A stretch of 64,000 nucleotides of DNA from Paratinospora sagittata (Eukaryota > Streptophyta > Magnoliopsida > Ranunculales > Menispermaceae). The position numbers and the translations under genes were made by a program. Positions 33,850 to 46,311 of the stretch are shown here, one piece after another. Below the pieces are notes generated by a model. That model saw nothing but the letters and a program-made list of their open reading frames with translations, was not told where the DNA came from and searched no databases. How positions within the stretch are numbered: the first letter of the stretch is position 1; every line of letters begins with the position of its first letter. Location of the stretch: contig CM069611.1 of assembly GCA_035771175.1 (NCBI GenBank), forward strand, positions 12,678,366 to 12,742,365, written 5' to 3'.

Positions 33850-35925
33850 TAGAGAAGGCTGGAGGAATCCTATGATGCCTTCAGAATTAGTGAGAACGAA
33901 GACATCTCAAATGCCATAACACGCTTCACCAAGATCATTAAAGAGATGAAGAAGCTGGGTGAGGTGCTCCCACAAGCAAAAACAATTTGGAAATTCCTTA
34001 GGGGACATGTTTGATGAAGGAAGTTCTGTGAATCGCCCTCCACTGTTCAAGGGCGGAAATTACTTGCACTGTAAAACAAGAATAAGATACTTCATGAGAT
34101 CCTATGATTATGATGTTTAAGAGATTGTAAGAAATGGCTATTCTACACCCACAAAGGTTGAAAATGGAGTAATTGTGCCGAAGGCAAAGAATGTATGGCT
34201 ACCAGAGAAAAGAGGTTACAACAATTAAATGAGAAGGCCATAAACATGTTTTTCTGTACTCTTTCCATTAATGAATTAAACAGACATAGTGCCTGCAATA
34301 CTGCCAAGGAGAAGTGGGATAACCTAAAAATTACTCATGAAAACAGAAAGCAAGTAAAGGGAAAAAAGTAGAGAATGCTGGAGGAATCCTATGATGCCTT
34401 CAGAATTAGTGAGGACGAAGACATCTCAAATGCCATAACACGCTTCACCAAGATCATTAAAGAGATGAAGAAGCTGGGTGAGGTGCTACCACAAGCAAAA
34501 ACAATTGGGAAATTCTTTAGGGGACATGTTTCATGAAGGAAGTTCTGTGAATCGCCCTCCACTGTTCAAGGGCGGAAATTACTTGCACTGTAAAACAAGA
34601 ATAAGATACTTCATGAGATCCTATGATTATGATGTTTAAGAGATTGTAAGAAATGGCTATTCTACACCCACAAAGGTTGAAAATCGAGTAATTGTGCCGA
34701 AGGCAAAGAATGTATGGCTACCAGAGAAAAGAGGTTACAACAATTAAATGAGAAGGCCATAAACATGTTTTTCTGTACTCTTTCCATTAATGAATTAAAC
34801 AGACATAGTGCCTGCAATACTCCCAAGGAGAAGTGGGATAACCTAAAAATTACTCATGAAAAAAGAAAGCAAGTAAAGGGAAAAAAGTAGAGAATGCTGG
34901 AGGAATCCTATGATGCCTTCAGAATTAGTGAGAACGAAGACATCTCAAATGCCATAACACGCTTCACCAAGATTATTAAAGAGATGAAGAAGCTGGGTGA
35001 GGTGCTACCACAAGCAAAAACAATTGGGAAATTCCTTAGGGGACATGTTTCATGAAGGAAATTCTGTGAATCCCACTCCACTGTTCAAGGGCGGAAATTA
35101 CTTGCAATGGAAAACAAGAATAAGATACTTCATTAGATCCCATGATTCTGATGTTTAAGAGATTGTAAGAAATGGCTATTCTGCACCCACAAAGGTTGAA
35201 AATGGAGTAGTTATGCCGAAGGCAAATAATGTATGGCTACCAGAGAAAAGAGGTTACAACAATTAAATGAGAAGGCCATAAACATGTTTTTCTGTACTCT
35301 TTTAATTAATGAATTAAACAGACATAGTGCTCGCAATACTGCCAAGGAGAAATGGGATAACCTAAAAATTACTCATGAAAACAGAAAGCAAGTAAAGGGA
35401 ACAAAGTAGAGAATGCTGGAGGAATCCTATGATGCCTTCAGAATTAGTGAGAACGAAGACATCTCAAATGCCATAACACGCTTCACCAAGATCATTAAAG
35501 AGATGAAGAAGCTGGGTGTGGTGCTCCCACAAGCAAAAACAATTTGGAATTTCCTTAAGGGACATGTTTGATGAAGGAAGTTCTGTGAATCGCGCTCCAC
35601 TGTTCAAGGGCGGAAATTACTTGCAATGAAAAATAAGCATAAGATACTTCATGAGATCCCATGATTCTGATGTTTAAGAGATTGTAAGAAATGGCTATTC
35701 TGCACCCACAAAGGTTGAAAATGGAGTAGTTATGCCGAAGGCAAATAATGTATGGCTACCAGAGAAAAGAGGTTACAACAATTAAATGAGAAGGCCATAA
35801 ACATGTTTTTCTGTACTCTTTTCATTAATGAATTAAACAGACATAGTGCTCGCAATACTGCTAAGGAGAAATGGGATAACCTAAAAATTACTCATGAAAA
35901 TAGAAAGCAAGTAAAGGGAACAAAG

Positions 35926-36446
35926 TAGAGAATGCTGGAGGAGTCCTATGATGCCTTCAGAATTAGTGAGAACGAACACATCTCAAACGCCATAACACGC
36001 TTCACCAAGATTATTAATGAGATGAAGAAGCTGGGTGAGGTGCTACCACAAGCAAAAACAATTGGGAAATTCCTTATGGGACATGTTTCATGAAGGAAAT
36101 TTTGTGAATCGCCCTCCAATGTTCAATGGCGGAAATTACTTGCAATGAAAAAAAAGAATAAGATACTTCATTAGATCCCATGATTTTGATGTTTAAGAGA
36201 TTGTAAGAAATGGCTATTCTGCGCCCAAAAAAGGTTGAAAATGGAGTAATTATGCCGAAGGCAAAGAATATATGGCTACCCAGAGAAAAGAGGTTACAAC
36301 AATTAAATGAGAAGGCCATAAACATGTTTTTCTGTACTCTTTTAATTAATGAATTAAACAGAAATAGTGCTTGCAAAACTGTCAAGGAGAAATGGGATAA
36401 CCTAAAAATTACTCATGAAAACAGAAAGCAAGTAAAGGGAACAAAG
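35926..36446 (+). repeat. 521-bp hybrid unit, copy 2
   Basis: Same diagnostic bases as copy 1, 2597 bp downstream; the open gag stretch is at 36210-36449. It starts the block that runs to 40079. Confidence 0.85.
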
Positions 36447-39400
36447 TAGAGAAGGCTGGAGGAATCCTATGATGCCTTCAGAATTAGTGAGAACGAAGAC
36501 ATCTCAAATGCCATAACACGCTTCACCAAGATCATTAAAGAGATGAAGAAGCTGGGTGAGGTGCTCCCACAAGCAAAAACAATTTGGAAATTCCTTAGGG
36601 GACATGTTTGATGAAGGAAGTTCTGTGAATCGCCCTCCACTGTTCAAGGGCGGAAATTACTTGCACTGTAAAACAAGAATAAGATACTTCATGAGATCCT
36701 ATGATTATGATGTTTAAGAGATTGTAAGAAATGGCTATTCTACACCCACAAAGGTTGAAAATGGAGTAATTGTGCCGAAGGCAAAGAATGTATGGCTACC
36801 AGAGAAAAGAGGTTACAACAATTAAATGAGAAGGCCATAAACATGTTTTTCTGTACTCTTTCCATTAATGAATTAAACAGACATAGTGCCTGCAATACTG
36901 CCAAGGAGAAGTGGGATAACCTAAAAATTACTCATGAAAACAGAAAGCAAGTAAAGGGAAAAAAGTAGAGAATGCTGGAGGAATCCTATGATGCCTTCAG
37001 AATTAGTGAGGACGAAGACATCTCAAATGCCATAACACGCTTCACCAAGATCATTAAAGAGATGAAGAAGCTGGGTGAGGTGCTACCACAAGCAAAAACA
37101 ATTGGGAAATTCTTTAGGGGACATGTTTCATGAAGGAAGTTCTGTGAATCGCCCTCCACTGTTCAAGGGCGGAAATTACTTGCACTGTAAAACAAGAATA
37201 AGATACTTCATGAGATCCTATGATTATGATGTTTAAGAGATTGTAAGAAATGGCTATTCTACACCCACAAAGGTTGAAAATCGAGTAATTGTGCCGAAGG
37301 CAAAGAATGTATGGCTACCAGAGAAAAGAGGTTACAACAATTAAATGAGAAGGCCATAAACATGTTTTTCTGTACTCTTTCCATTAATGAATTAAACAGA
37401 CATAGTGCCTGCAATACTCCCAAGGAGAAGTGGGATAACCTAAAAATTACTCATGAAAAAAGAAAGCAAGTAAAGGGAAAAAAGTAGAGAATGCTGGAGG
37501 AATCCTATGATGCCTTCAGAATTAGTGAGAACGAAGACATCTCAAATGCCATAACACGCTTCACCAAGATTATTAAAGAGATGAAGAAGCTGGGTGAGGT
37601 GCCACCACAAGCAAAAACAATTGGGAAATTCCTTAGGGGACATGTTTCATGAAGGAAATTCTGTGAATCCCACTCCACTGTTCAAGGGCGGAAATTACTT
37701 GCAATGGAAAACAAGAATAAGATACTTCATTAGATCCCATGATTCTGATGTTTAAGAGATTGTAAGAAATGGCTATTCTGCACCCACAAAGGTTGAAAAT
37801 GGAGTAGTTATGCCGAAGGCAAAGAATGTATGAGTACCAGAGAAAAGAGGTTACAACAATTAAATGAGAAGGCCATAAACATGTTTTTCCGTACTCTTTT
37901 CATTAATGAATTAAACAGACATAGTGCTCGCAATACGGCCAAGGAGAAATGGGATAACCTAAAAATTACTCATGAAAACAGAAAGCAAGTAAAGGGAACA
38001 AAGTAGAGAATGCTGGAGGAATCGAATGATGCCTTCAGAATTAGTGAGAACGAAGACATCTCAAATGCCATAACAAGCTTCACCAAGATTATTAAAGTGA
38101 TGAAGAAGCTGGGTGAGGTGCTCCTACAAGCCAAAACAATTTGGAAATTCCTTAGGGGACATGTTTGATGAAGGAAGTTCTGTGAATCGCCCTCCACTGT
38201 TCAAGGGCGGAAATTACTTGCAATGGAAAACAAGAATAAGATACTTCATGAGATCTTATGATTATGATGTTTAAGAGATTGTGAGAAATGGCTATTCTGC
38301 ACCCACAAAGGTTGAAAATGGTGTAATTGTGCCGAAGGCAAAGAATGTATGGGTACCAGAGAAAAGAGGTTACAACAATTGAATGAGAAGGCCATAAACA
38401 TGTTTTTCTGTACTCTTTCCATTAATGAATTAAACAGACATAGTGCCTGCAATACTCCCAAGGAGAAGTGGGATAACCTAAAAATTACTCATGAAAACAG
38501 AAAGCAAGTAAAGGGAACAAAGTAGAGAATGCTGGAGGAATCCTATGATGCCTTCAAAATTAGTGAGAACGAAGACATCTCCAATGCCATAACACGCTTC
38601 ACCAAGATTATTAATGAGATGGAGAAGCTGGGTGAGGTGCTAGCAGAAGCAAAAATAATTGGGAAATTCCTTAGGGGACATGTTTCATGAAGGAAATTCT
38701 GTGAATCGCCCTCCACTGTTTAAGGGCGGAAATTACTTGCAATGGAAAACTAGAATAAGATACTTCATGAGATCCCATGATTCTGATGTTTAAGAGATTG
38801 TAAGAAATGGCTATTCTGCACCCACAAAGGTTGAAAATGGAGTAGTTATGCCGAAGGCAAAGAATGTATGGCTACCAGAGAAAAGAGGTTACAACAATTA
38901 AATAAGAAGGCCATAAACATGTTTTTCTGTACTCTTTTCATTAATGAATTAAACAGACATAGTGCTCGCAATACTGCCAAGGAGAAATGGGATAACCTAA
39001 AAATTACTCATGAAAACAGAAACCAAGTAAAGGGAACAAAGTAGAGAATGCTGGAGGAATCCTATGATGCCTTCAGAATTAGTGAGAACGAAGACATCTC
39101 AAATGCCATAACACGCTTCAATAAGATCATTAAAGAGATGAAGAAGCTGGGTGTGGTGCTCCCACAAGCAAAAACAATTTGGAAATTCCATAAGGGACAT
39201 GTTTGATGAAGGAAGTTCTGTGAATCGCGCTCCACTGTTCAAGGGCGGAAATTACTTGCAATGAAAAATAAGCATAAGATACTTCATGAGATCCCATGAT
39301 TCTGATGTTTAAGAGATTGTAAGAAATGGCTATTCTGCACCCACAAAGGTTGAAAATGGAGTAGTTATGCCGAAGGCAAATAATGTATGGCTACCAGAGA

Positions 39401-40079
39401 AAAGAGGTTACAACAATTAAATGAGAAGGCCATAAACATGTTTTTCTGTACTCTTTTCATTAATGAATTAAACAGACATAGTGCTCGCAATACTGCTAAG
39501 GAGAAATGGGATAACCTAAAAATTACTCATGAAAATAGAAAGCAAGTAAAGGGAACAAAGTAGAGAATGCTGGAGGAGTCCTATGATGCCTTCAGAATTA
39601 GTGAGAACGAACACATCTCAAATGCCATAACACGCTTCACCAAGATCATTAAAGAGATGAAGAAGCTGGGTGTGGTGCTCCCACAAGCAAAAACAATTTG
39701 GAAATTCCTTAAGGGACATGTTTGATGAAGGAAGTTCTGTGAATCGCCCTCCACTGTTCAAGGGCGGAAATTACTCGCACTGTAAAACAAGAATAAGATA
39801 CTTCATGAGATCCTATGATTATGATGTTTAAGAGATTGTAAGAAATGGCTATTCTGCACCCACAAAGGTTGAAAATGGAGTAGTTATGCCGAAGGCAAAT
39901 AATGTATGGCTACCAGAGAAAAGAGGTTACAACAATTAAATGAGAAGGCCATAAACATGTTTTTCTGTACTCTTTTCATTAATGAATTAAACAGACATAG
40001 TGCTCGCAATACTGCTAAGGAGAAATGGGATAACCTAAAAATTACTCATGAAAATAGAAAGCAAGTAAAGGGAACAAAG
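35926..40079 (+). repeat. Segmental block P1 (8 units)
   Basis: Order: hybrid, 'agagaagg' unit, 'gaggacgaag' unit, 'atcccactcc' unit with 'gtatgagtacc', 'ggaatcgaatgatgcc' unit, 'gctagcagaagc' unit, then two units with 'gtgtggtgctccc'. The same order recurs from 40080 (P2), 45791 (P3) and, with small differences, 50984 (P4) and 54619 (P5). Corresponding landmarks are spaced identically inside each block (hybrid minus-strand landmark to 'gaatcgaatg' landmark is 1812 bp in each). Confidence 0.8.
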
Positions 40080-40599
40080 TAGAGAATGCTGGAGGAGTCC
40101 TATGATGCCTTCAGAATTAGTGAGAACGAACACATCTCAAACGCCATAACACGCTTCACCAAGATTATTAATGAGATGAAGAAGCTGGGTGAGGTGCTAC
40201 CACAAGCAAAAACAATTGGGAAATTCCTTATGGGACATGTTTCATGAAGGAAATTTTGTGAATCGCCCTCCAATGTTCAATGGCGGAAATTACTTGCAAT
40301 GAAAAAAAAGAATAAGATACTTCATTAGATCCATGATTTTGATGTTTAAGAGATTGTAAGAAATGGCTATTCTGCGCCCAAAAAAGGTTGAAAATGGAGT
40401 AATTATGCCGAAGGCAAAGAATATATGGCTACCCAGAGAAAAGAGGTTACAACAATTAAATGAGAAGGCCATAAACATGTTTTTCTGTACTCTTTTAATT
40501 AATGAATTAAACAGAAATAGTGCTTGCAAAACTGTCAAGGAGAAATGGGATAACCTAAAAATTACTCATGAAAACAGAAAGCAAGTAAAGGGAACAAAG
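40080..40599 (+). repeat. Hybrid unit, copy 3 (one base shorter)
   Basis: Same hybrid, but 520 bp because one C is missing in 'ttagatccatgatt' near 40330. The open gag stretch 40363-40602 is downstream of the deletion and unaffected. It lies eight units after copy 2. The private deletion shows that later blocks were not copied from this unit. Confidence 0.85.
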
Positions 40600-43500
40600 T
40601 AGAGAAGGCTGGAGGAATCCTATGATGCCTTCAGAATTAGTGAGAACGAAGACATCTCAAATGCCATAACACGCTTCACCAAGATCATTAAAGAGATGAA
40701 GAAGCTGGGTGAGGTGCTCCCACAAGCAAAAACAATTTGGAAATTCCTTAGGGGACATGTTTGATGAAGGAAGTTCTGTGAATCGCCCTCCACTGTTCAA
40801 GGGCGGAAATTACTTGCACTGTAAAACAAGAATAAGATACTTCATGAGATCCTATGATTATGATGTTTAAGAGATTGTAAGAAATGGCTATTCTACACCC
40901 ACAAAGGTTGAAAATGGAGTAATTGTGCCGAAGGCAAAGAATGTATGGCTACCAGAGAAAAGAGGTTACAACAATTAAATGAGAAGGCCATAAACATGTT
41001 TTTCTGTACTCTTTCCATTAATGAATTAAACAGACATAGTGCCTGCAATACTGCCAAGGAGAAGTGGGATAACCTAAAAATTACTCATGAAAACAGAAAG
41101 CAAGTAAAGGGAAAAAAGTAGAGAATGCTGGAGGAATCCTATGATGCCTTCAGAATTAGTGAGGACGAAGACATCTCAAATGCCATAACACGCTTCACCA
41201 AGATCATTAAAGAGATGAAGAAGCTGGGTGAGGTGCTACCACAAGCAAAAACAATTGGGAAATTCTTTAGGGGACATGTTTCATGAAGGAAGTTCTGTGA
41301 ATCGCCCTCCACTGTTCAAGGGCGGAAATTACTTGCACTGTAAAACAAGAATAAGATACTTCATGAGATCCTATGATTATGATGTTTAAGAGATTGTAAG
41401 AAATGGCTATTCTACACCCACAAAGGTTGAAAATCGAGTAATTGTGCCGAAGGCAAAGAATGTATGGCTACCAGAGAAAAGAGGTTACAACAATTAAATG
41501 AGAAGGCCATAAACATGTTTTTCTGTACTCTTTCCATTAATGAATTAAACAGACATAGTGCCTGCAATACTCCCAAGGAGAAGTGGGATAACCTAAAAAT
41601 TACTCATGAAAAAAGAAAGCAAGTAAAGGGAAAAAAGTAGAGAATGCTGGAGGAATCCTATGATGCCTTCAGAATTAGTGAGAACGAAGACATCTCAAAT
41701 GCCATAACACGCTTCACCAAGATTATTAAAGAGATGAAGAAGCTGGGTGAGGTGCCACCACAAGCAAAAACAATTGGGAAATTCCTTAGGGGACATGTTT
41801 CATGAAGGAAATTCTGTGAATCCCACTCCACTGTTCAAGGGCGGAAATTACTTGCAATGGAAAACAAGAATAAGATACTTCATTAGATCCCATGATTCTG
41901 ATGTTTAAGAGATTGTAAGAAATGGCTATTCTGCACCCACAAAGGTTGAAAATGGAGTAGTTATGCCGAAGGCAAAGAATGTATGAGTACCAGAGAAAAG
42001 AGGTTACAACAATTAAATGAGAAGGCCATAAACATGTTTTTCCGTACTCTTTTCATTAATGAATTAAACAGACATAGTGCTCGCAATACGGCCAAGGAGA
42101 AATGGGATAACCTAAAAATTACTCATGAAAACAGAAAGCAAGTAAAGGGAACAAAGTAGAGAATGCTGGAGGAATCGAATGATGCCTTCAGAATTAGTGA
42201 GAACGAAGACATCTCAAATGCCATAACAAGCTTCACCAAGATTATTAAAGTGATGAAGAAGCTGGGTGAGGTGCTCCTACAAGCCAAAACAATTTGGAAA
42301 TTCCTTAGGGGACATGTTTGATGAAGGAAGTTCTGTGAATCGCCCTCCACTGTTCAAGGGCGGAAATTACTTGCAATGGAAAACAAGAATAAGATACTTC
42401 ATGAGATCTTATGATTATGATGTTTAAGAGATTGTGAGAAATGGCTATTCTGCACCCACAAAGGTTGAAAATGGTGTAATTGTGCCGAAGGCAAAGAATG
42501 TATGGGTACCAGAGAAAAGAGGTTACAACAATTGAATGAGAAGGCCATAAACATGTTTTTCTGTACTCTTTCCATTAATGAATTAAACAGACATAGTGCC
42601 TGCAATACTCCCAAGGAGAAGTGGGATAACCTAAAAATTACTCATGAAAACAGAAAGCAAGTAAAGGGAACAAAGTAGAGAATGCTGGAGGAATCCTATG
42701 ATGCCTTCAAAATTAGTGAGAACGAAGACATCTCCAATGCCATAACACGCTTCACCAAGATTATTAATGAGATGGAGAAGCTGGGTGAGGTGCTAGCAGA
42801 AGCAAAAATAATTGGGAAATTCCTTAGGGGACATGTTTCATGAAGGAAATTCTGTGAATCGCCCTCCACTGTTTAAGGGCGGAAATTACTTGCAATGGAA
42901 AACTAGAATAAGATACTTCATGAGATCCCATGATTCTGATGTTTAAGAGATTGTAAGAAATGGCTATTCTGCACCCACAAAGGTTGAAAATGGAGTAGTT
43001 ATGCCGAAGGCAAAGAATGTATGGCTACCAGAGAAAAGAGGTTACAACAATTAAATAAGAAGGCCATAAACATGTTTTTCTGTACTCTTTTCATTAATGA
43101 ATTAAACAGACATAGTGCTCGCAATACTGCCAAGGAGAAATGGGATAACCTAAAAATTACTCATGAAAACAGAAACCAAGTAAAGGGAACAAAGTAGAGA
43201 ATGCTGGAGGAATCCTATGATGCCTTCAGAATTAGTGAGAACGAAGACATCTCAAATGCCATAACACGCTTCAATAAGATCATTAAAGAGATGAAGAAGC
43301 TGGGTGTGGTGCTCCCACAAGCAAAAACAATTTGGAAATTCCTTAAGGGACATGTTTGATGAAGGAAGTTCTGTGAATCGCGCTCCACTGTTCAAGGGCG
43401 GAAATTACTTGCAATGAAAAATAAGCATAAGATACTTCTTGAGATCCCATGATTCTGATGTTTAAGAGATTGTAAGAAATGGCTATTCTGCACCCACAAA

Positions 43501-45790
43501 GGTTGAAAATGGAGTAGTTATGCCGAAGGCAAATAATGTATGGCTACCAGAGAAAAGAGGTTACAACAATTAAATGAGAAGGCCATAAACATGTTTTTCT
43601 GTACTCTTTTCATTAATGAATTAAACAGACATAGTGCTCGCAATACTGCTAAGGAGAAATGGGATAACCTAAAAATTACTCATGAAAATAGAAAGCAAGT
43701 AAAGGGAACAAAGTAGAGAATGCTGGAGGAGTCCTATGATGCCTTCAGAATTAGTGAGAACGAACACATCTCAAATGCCATAACACGCTTCACCAAGATC
43801 ATTAAAGAGATGAAGAAGCTGGGTGTGGTGCTCCCACAAGCAAAAACAATTTGGAAATTCCTTAAGGGACATGTTTGATGAAGGAAGTTCTGTGAATCGC
43901 CCTCCACTGTTCAAGGGCGGAAATTACTCGCACTGTAAAACAAGAATAAGATACTTCATGAGATCCTATGATTATGATGTTTAAGAGATTGTAAGAAATG
44001 GCTATTCTGCACCCACAAAGGTTGAAAATGGAGTAGTTATGCCGAAGGCAAAGAATGTATGGCTACCAGAGAAAAGAGGTTACAACAATTAAATAAGAAG
44101 GCCATAAACATGTTTTTCTGTACTCTTTTCATTAATGAATTAAACAGACATAGTGCTCGCAATACTGCCAAGGAGAAATGGGATAACCTAAAAATTACTC
44201 ATGAAAACAGAAAGCAAGTAAAGGGAACAAAGTAGAGAATGCTGGAGGAGTCCTATGATGCCTTCAGAATTAGTGAGAACGAAGACATCTCAAATGCCAT
44301 AACACGCTTCACCAAGATTATTAATGAGTTGAAGAAGCTGGGTGAGGTGCTACCACAAGCAAAAACAATTGGGAAATTCCTTATGGGACATGTTTTAATG
44401 AAGGAAATTCTGTGAATCGCCCTCCACTGTTCAAGGGCGGAAATTACTTGCAATGGAAAACTAGAATAAGATACTTCATGAGATCCCATGATTCTGATGT
44501 TTAAGAGATTGTAAGAAATGGCTATTCTGCACCCACAAAGGTTGAAAATGGAGTAGTTATGCCGAAGGCAAATAATGTATGGCTACCAGAGAAAAGAGGT
44601 TACAACAATTAAATGAGAAGGCCATAAACATGTTTTTCTGTACTCTTTTAATTAATGAATTAAACAGACATAGTGCTCGCAATACTGCCAAGGAGAAATG
44701 GGATAACCTAAAAATTACTCATGAAAACAGAAAGCAAGTAAAGGGAACAAAGTAGAGAATGCTGGAGGAATCCTATGATGCCTTCAGAATTAGTGAGAAC
44801 GAAGACATCTCAAATGCCATAACACGCTTCACCAAGATCATTAAAGAGATGAAGAAGCTGGGTGTGGTGCTCCCACAAGCAAAAACAATTTGGAAATTCC
44901 TTAAGGGACATGTTTGATGAAGGAAGTTCTGTGAATCGCGCTCCACTGTTCAAGGGCGGAAATTACTTGCAATGAAAAATAAGCATAAGATACTTCATGA
45001 GATCCCATGATTCTGATGTTTAAGAGATTGTAAGAAATGGCTATTCTGCACCCACAAAGGTTGAAAATGGAGTAGTTATGCCGAAGGCAAATAATGTATG
45101 GCTACCAGAGAAAAGAGGTTACAACAATTAAATGAGAAGGCCATAAACATGTTTTTCTGTACTCTTTTCATTAATGAATTAAACAGACATAGTGCTCGCA
45201 ATACTGCTAAGGAGAAATGGGATAACCTAAAAATTACTCATGAAAATAGAAAGCAAGTAAAGGGAACAAAGTAGAGAATGCTGGAGGAGTCCTATGATGC
45301 CTTCAGAATTAGTGAGAACGAACACATCTCAAATGCCATAACACGCTTCACCAAGATCATTAAAGAGATGAAGAAGCTGGGTGTGGTGCTCCCACAAGCA
45401 AAAACAATTTGGAAATTCCTTAAGGGACATGTTTGATGAAGGAAGTTCTGTGAATCGCCCTCCACTGTTCAAGGGCGGAAATTACTCGCACTGTAAAACA
45501 AGAATAAGATACTTCATGAGATCCTATGATTATGATGTTTAAGAGATTGTAAGAAATGGCTATTCTGCACCCACAAAGGTTGAAAATGGAGTAGTTATGC
45601 CGAAGGCAAAGAATGTATGGCTACCAGAGAAAAGAGGTTACAACAATTAAATAAGAAGGCCATAAACATGTTTTTCTGTACTCTTTTCATTAATGAATTA
45701 AACAGACATAGTGCTCGCAATACTGCCAAGGAGAAATGGGATAACCTAAAAATTACTCATGAAAACAGAAAGCAAGTAAAGGGAACAAAG
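40080..45790 (+). repeat. Segmental block P2 (11 units)
   Basis: Matches P1 at an offset of 4153-4154 bp through about 44 kb, then continues with additional units. One of these is 520 bp, has 'aatgagttgaagaag' and 'gttttaatgaagg' (44253-44489), and is shared with 31770, 32290 and 49945. The extra three units distinguish P2 from P1. Confidence 0.75.
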
Positions 45791-46311
45791 TAGAGAATGC
45801 TGGAGGAGTCCTATGATGCCTTCAGAATTAGTGAGAACGAACACATCTCAAACGCCATGACACGCTTCACCAAGATTATTAATGAGATGAAGAAGCTGGG
45901 TGAGGTGCTACCACAAGCAAAAACAATTGGGAAATTCCTTATGGGACATGTTTCATGAAGGAAATTTTGTGAATCGCCCTCCAATGTTCAATGGCGGAAA
46001 TTACTTGCAATGAAAAAAAAGAATAAGATACTTCATTAGATCCCATGATTTTGATGTTTAAGAGATTGTAAGAAATGGCTATTCTGCGCCCAAAAAAGGT
46101 TGAAAATGGAGTAATTATGCCGAAGGCAAAGAATATATGGCTACCCAGAGAAAAGAGGTTACAACAATTAAATGAGAAGGCCATAAACATGTTTTTCTGT
46201 ACTCTTTTAATTAATGAATTAAACAGAAATAGTGCTTGCAAAACTGTCAAGGAGAAATGGGATAACCTAAAAATTACTCATGAAAACAGAAAGCAAGTAA
46301 AGGGAACAAAG
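45791..46311 (+). repeat. 521-bp hybrid unit, copy 4
   Basis: Eleven units after copy 3; gag stretch at 46075-46314. It has a private 'cgccatgacacgc' at about 45852. Confidence 0.85.

Larger units (their letters stand above)
32810..38003 (+). repeat. Tandem duplication of a five-unit block (2597 bp)
   Basis: 32810-35406 and 35407-38003 are adjacent copies. Both begin with a unit carrying 'ttggaatttccttaaggg' (32948 and 35545), and both continue with the 521-bp hybrid, an 'agagaaggctgg' unit, a 'gaggacgaag' unit and an 'atcccactcc' unit. The end of the second copy differs near 37831 ('gtatgagtaccag' instead of 'gtatggctaccag'), so the switch to the next block lies inside that last unit. Confidence 0.8.
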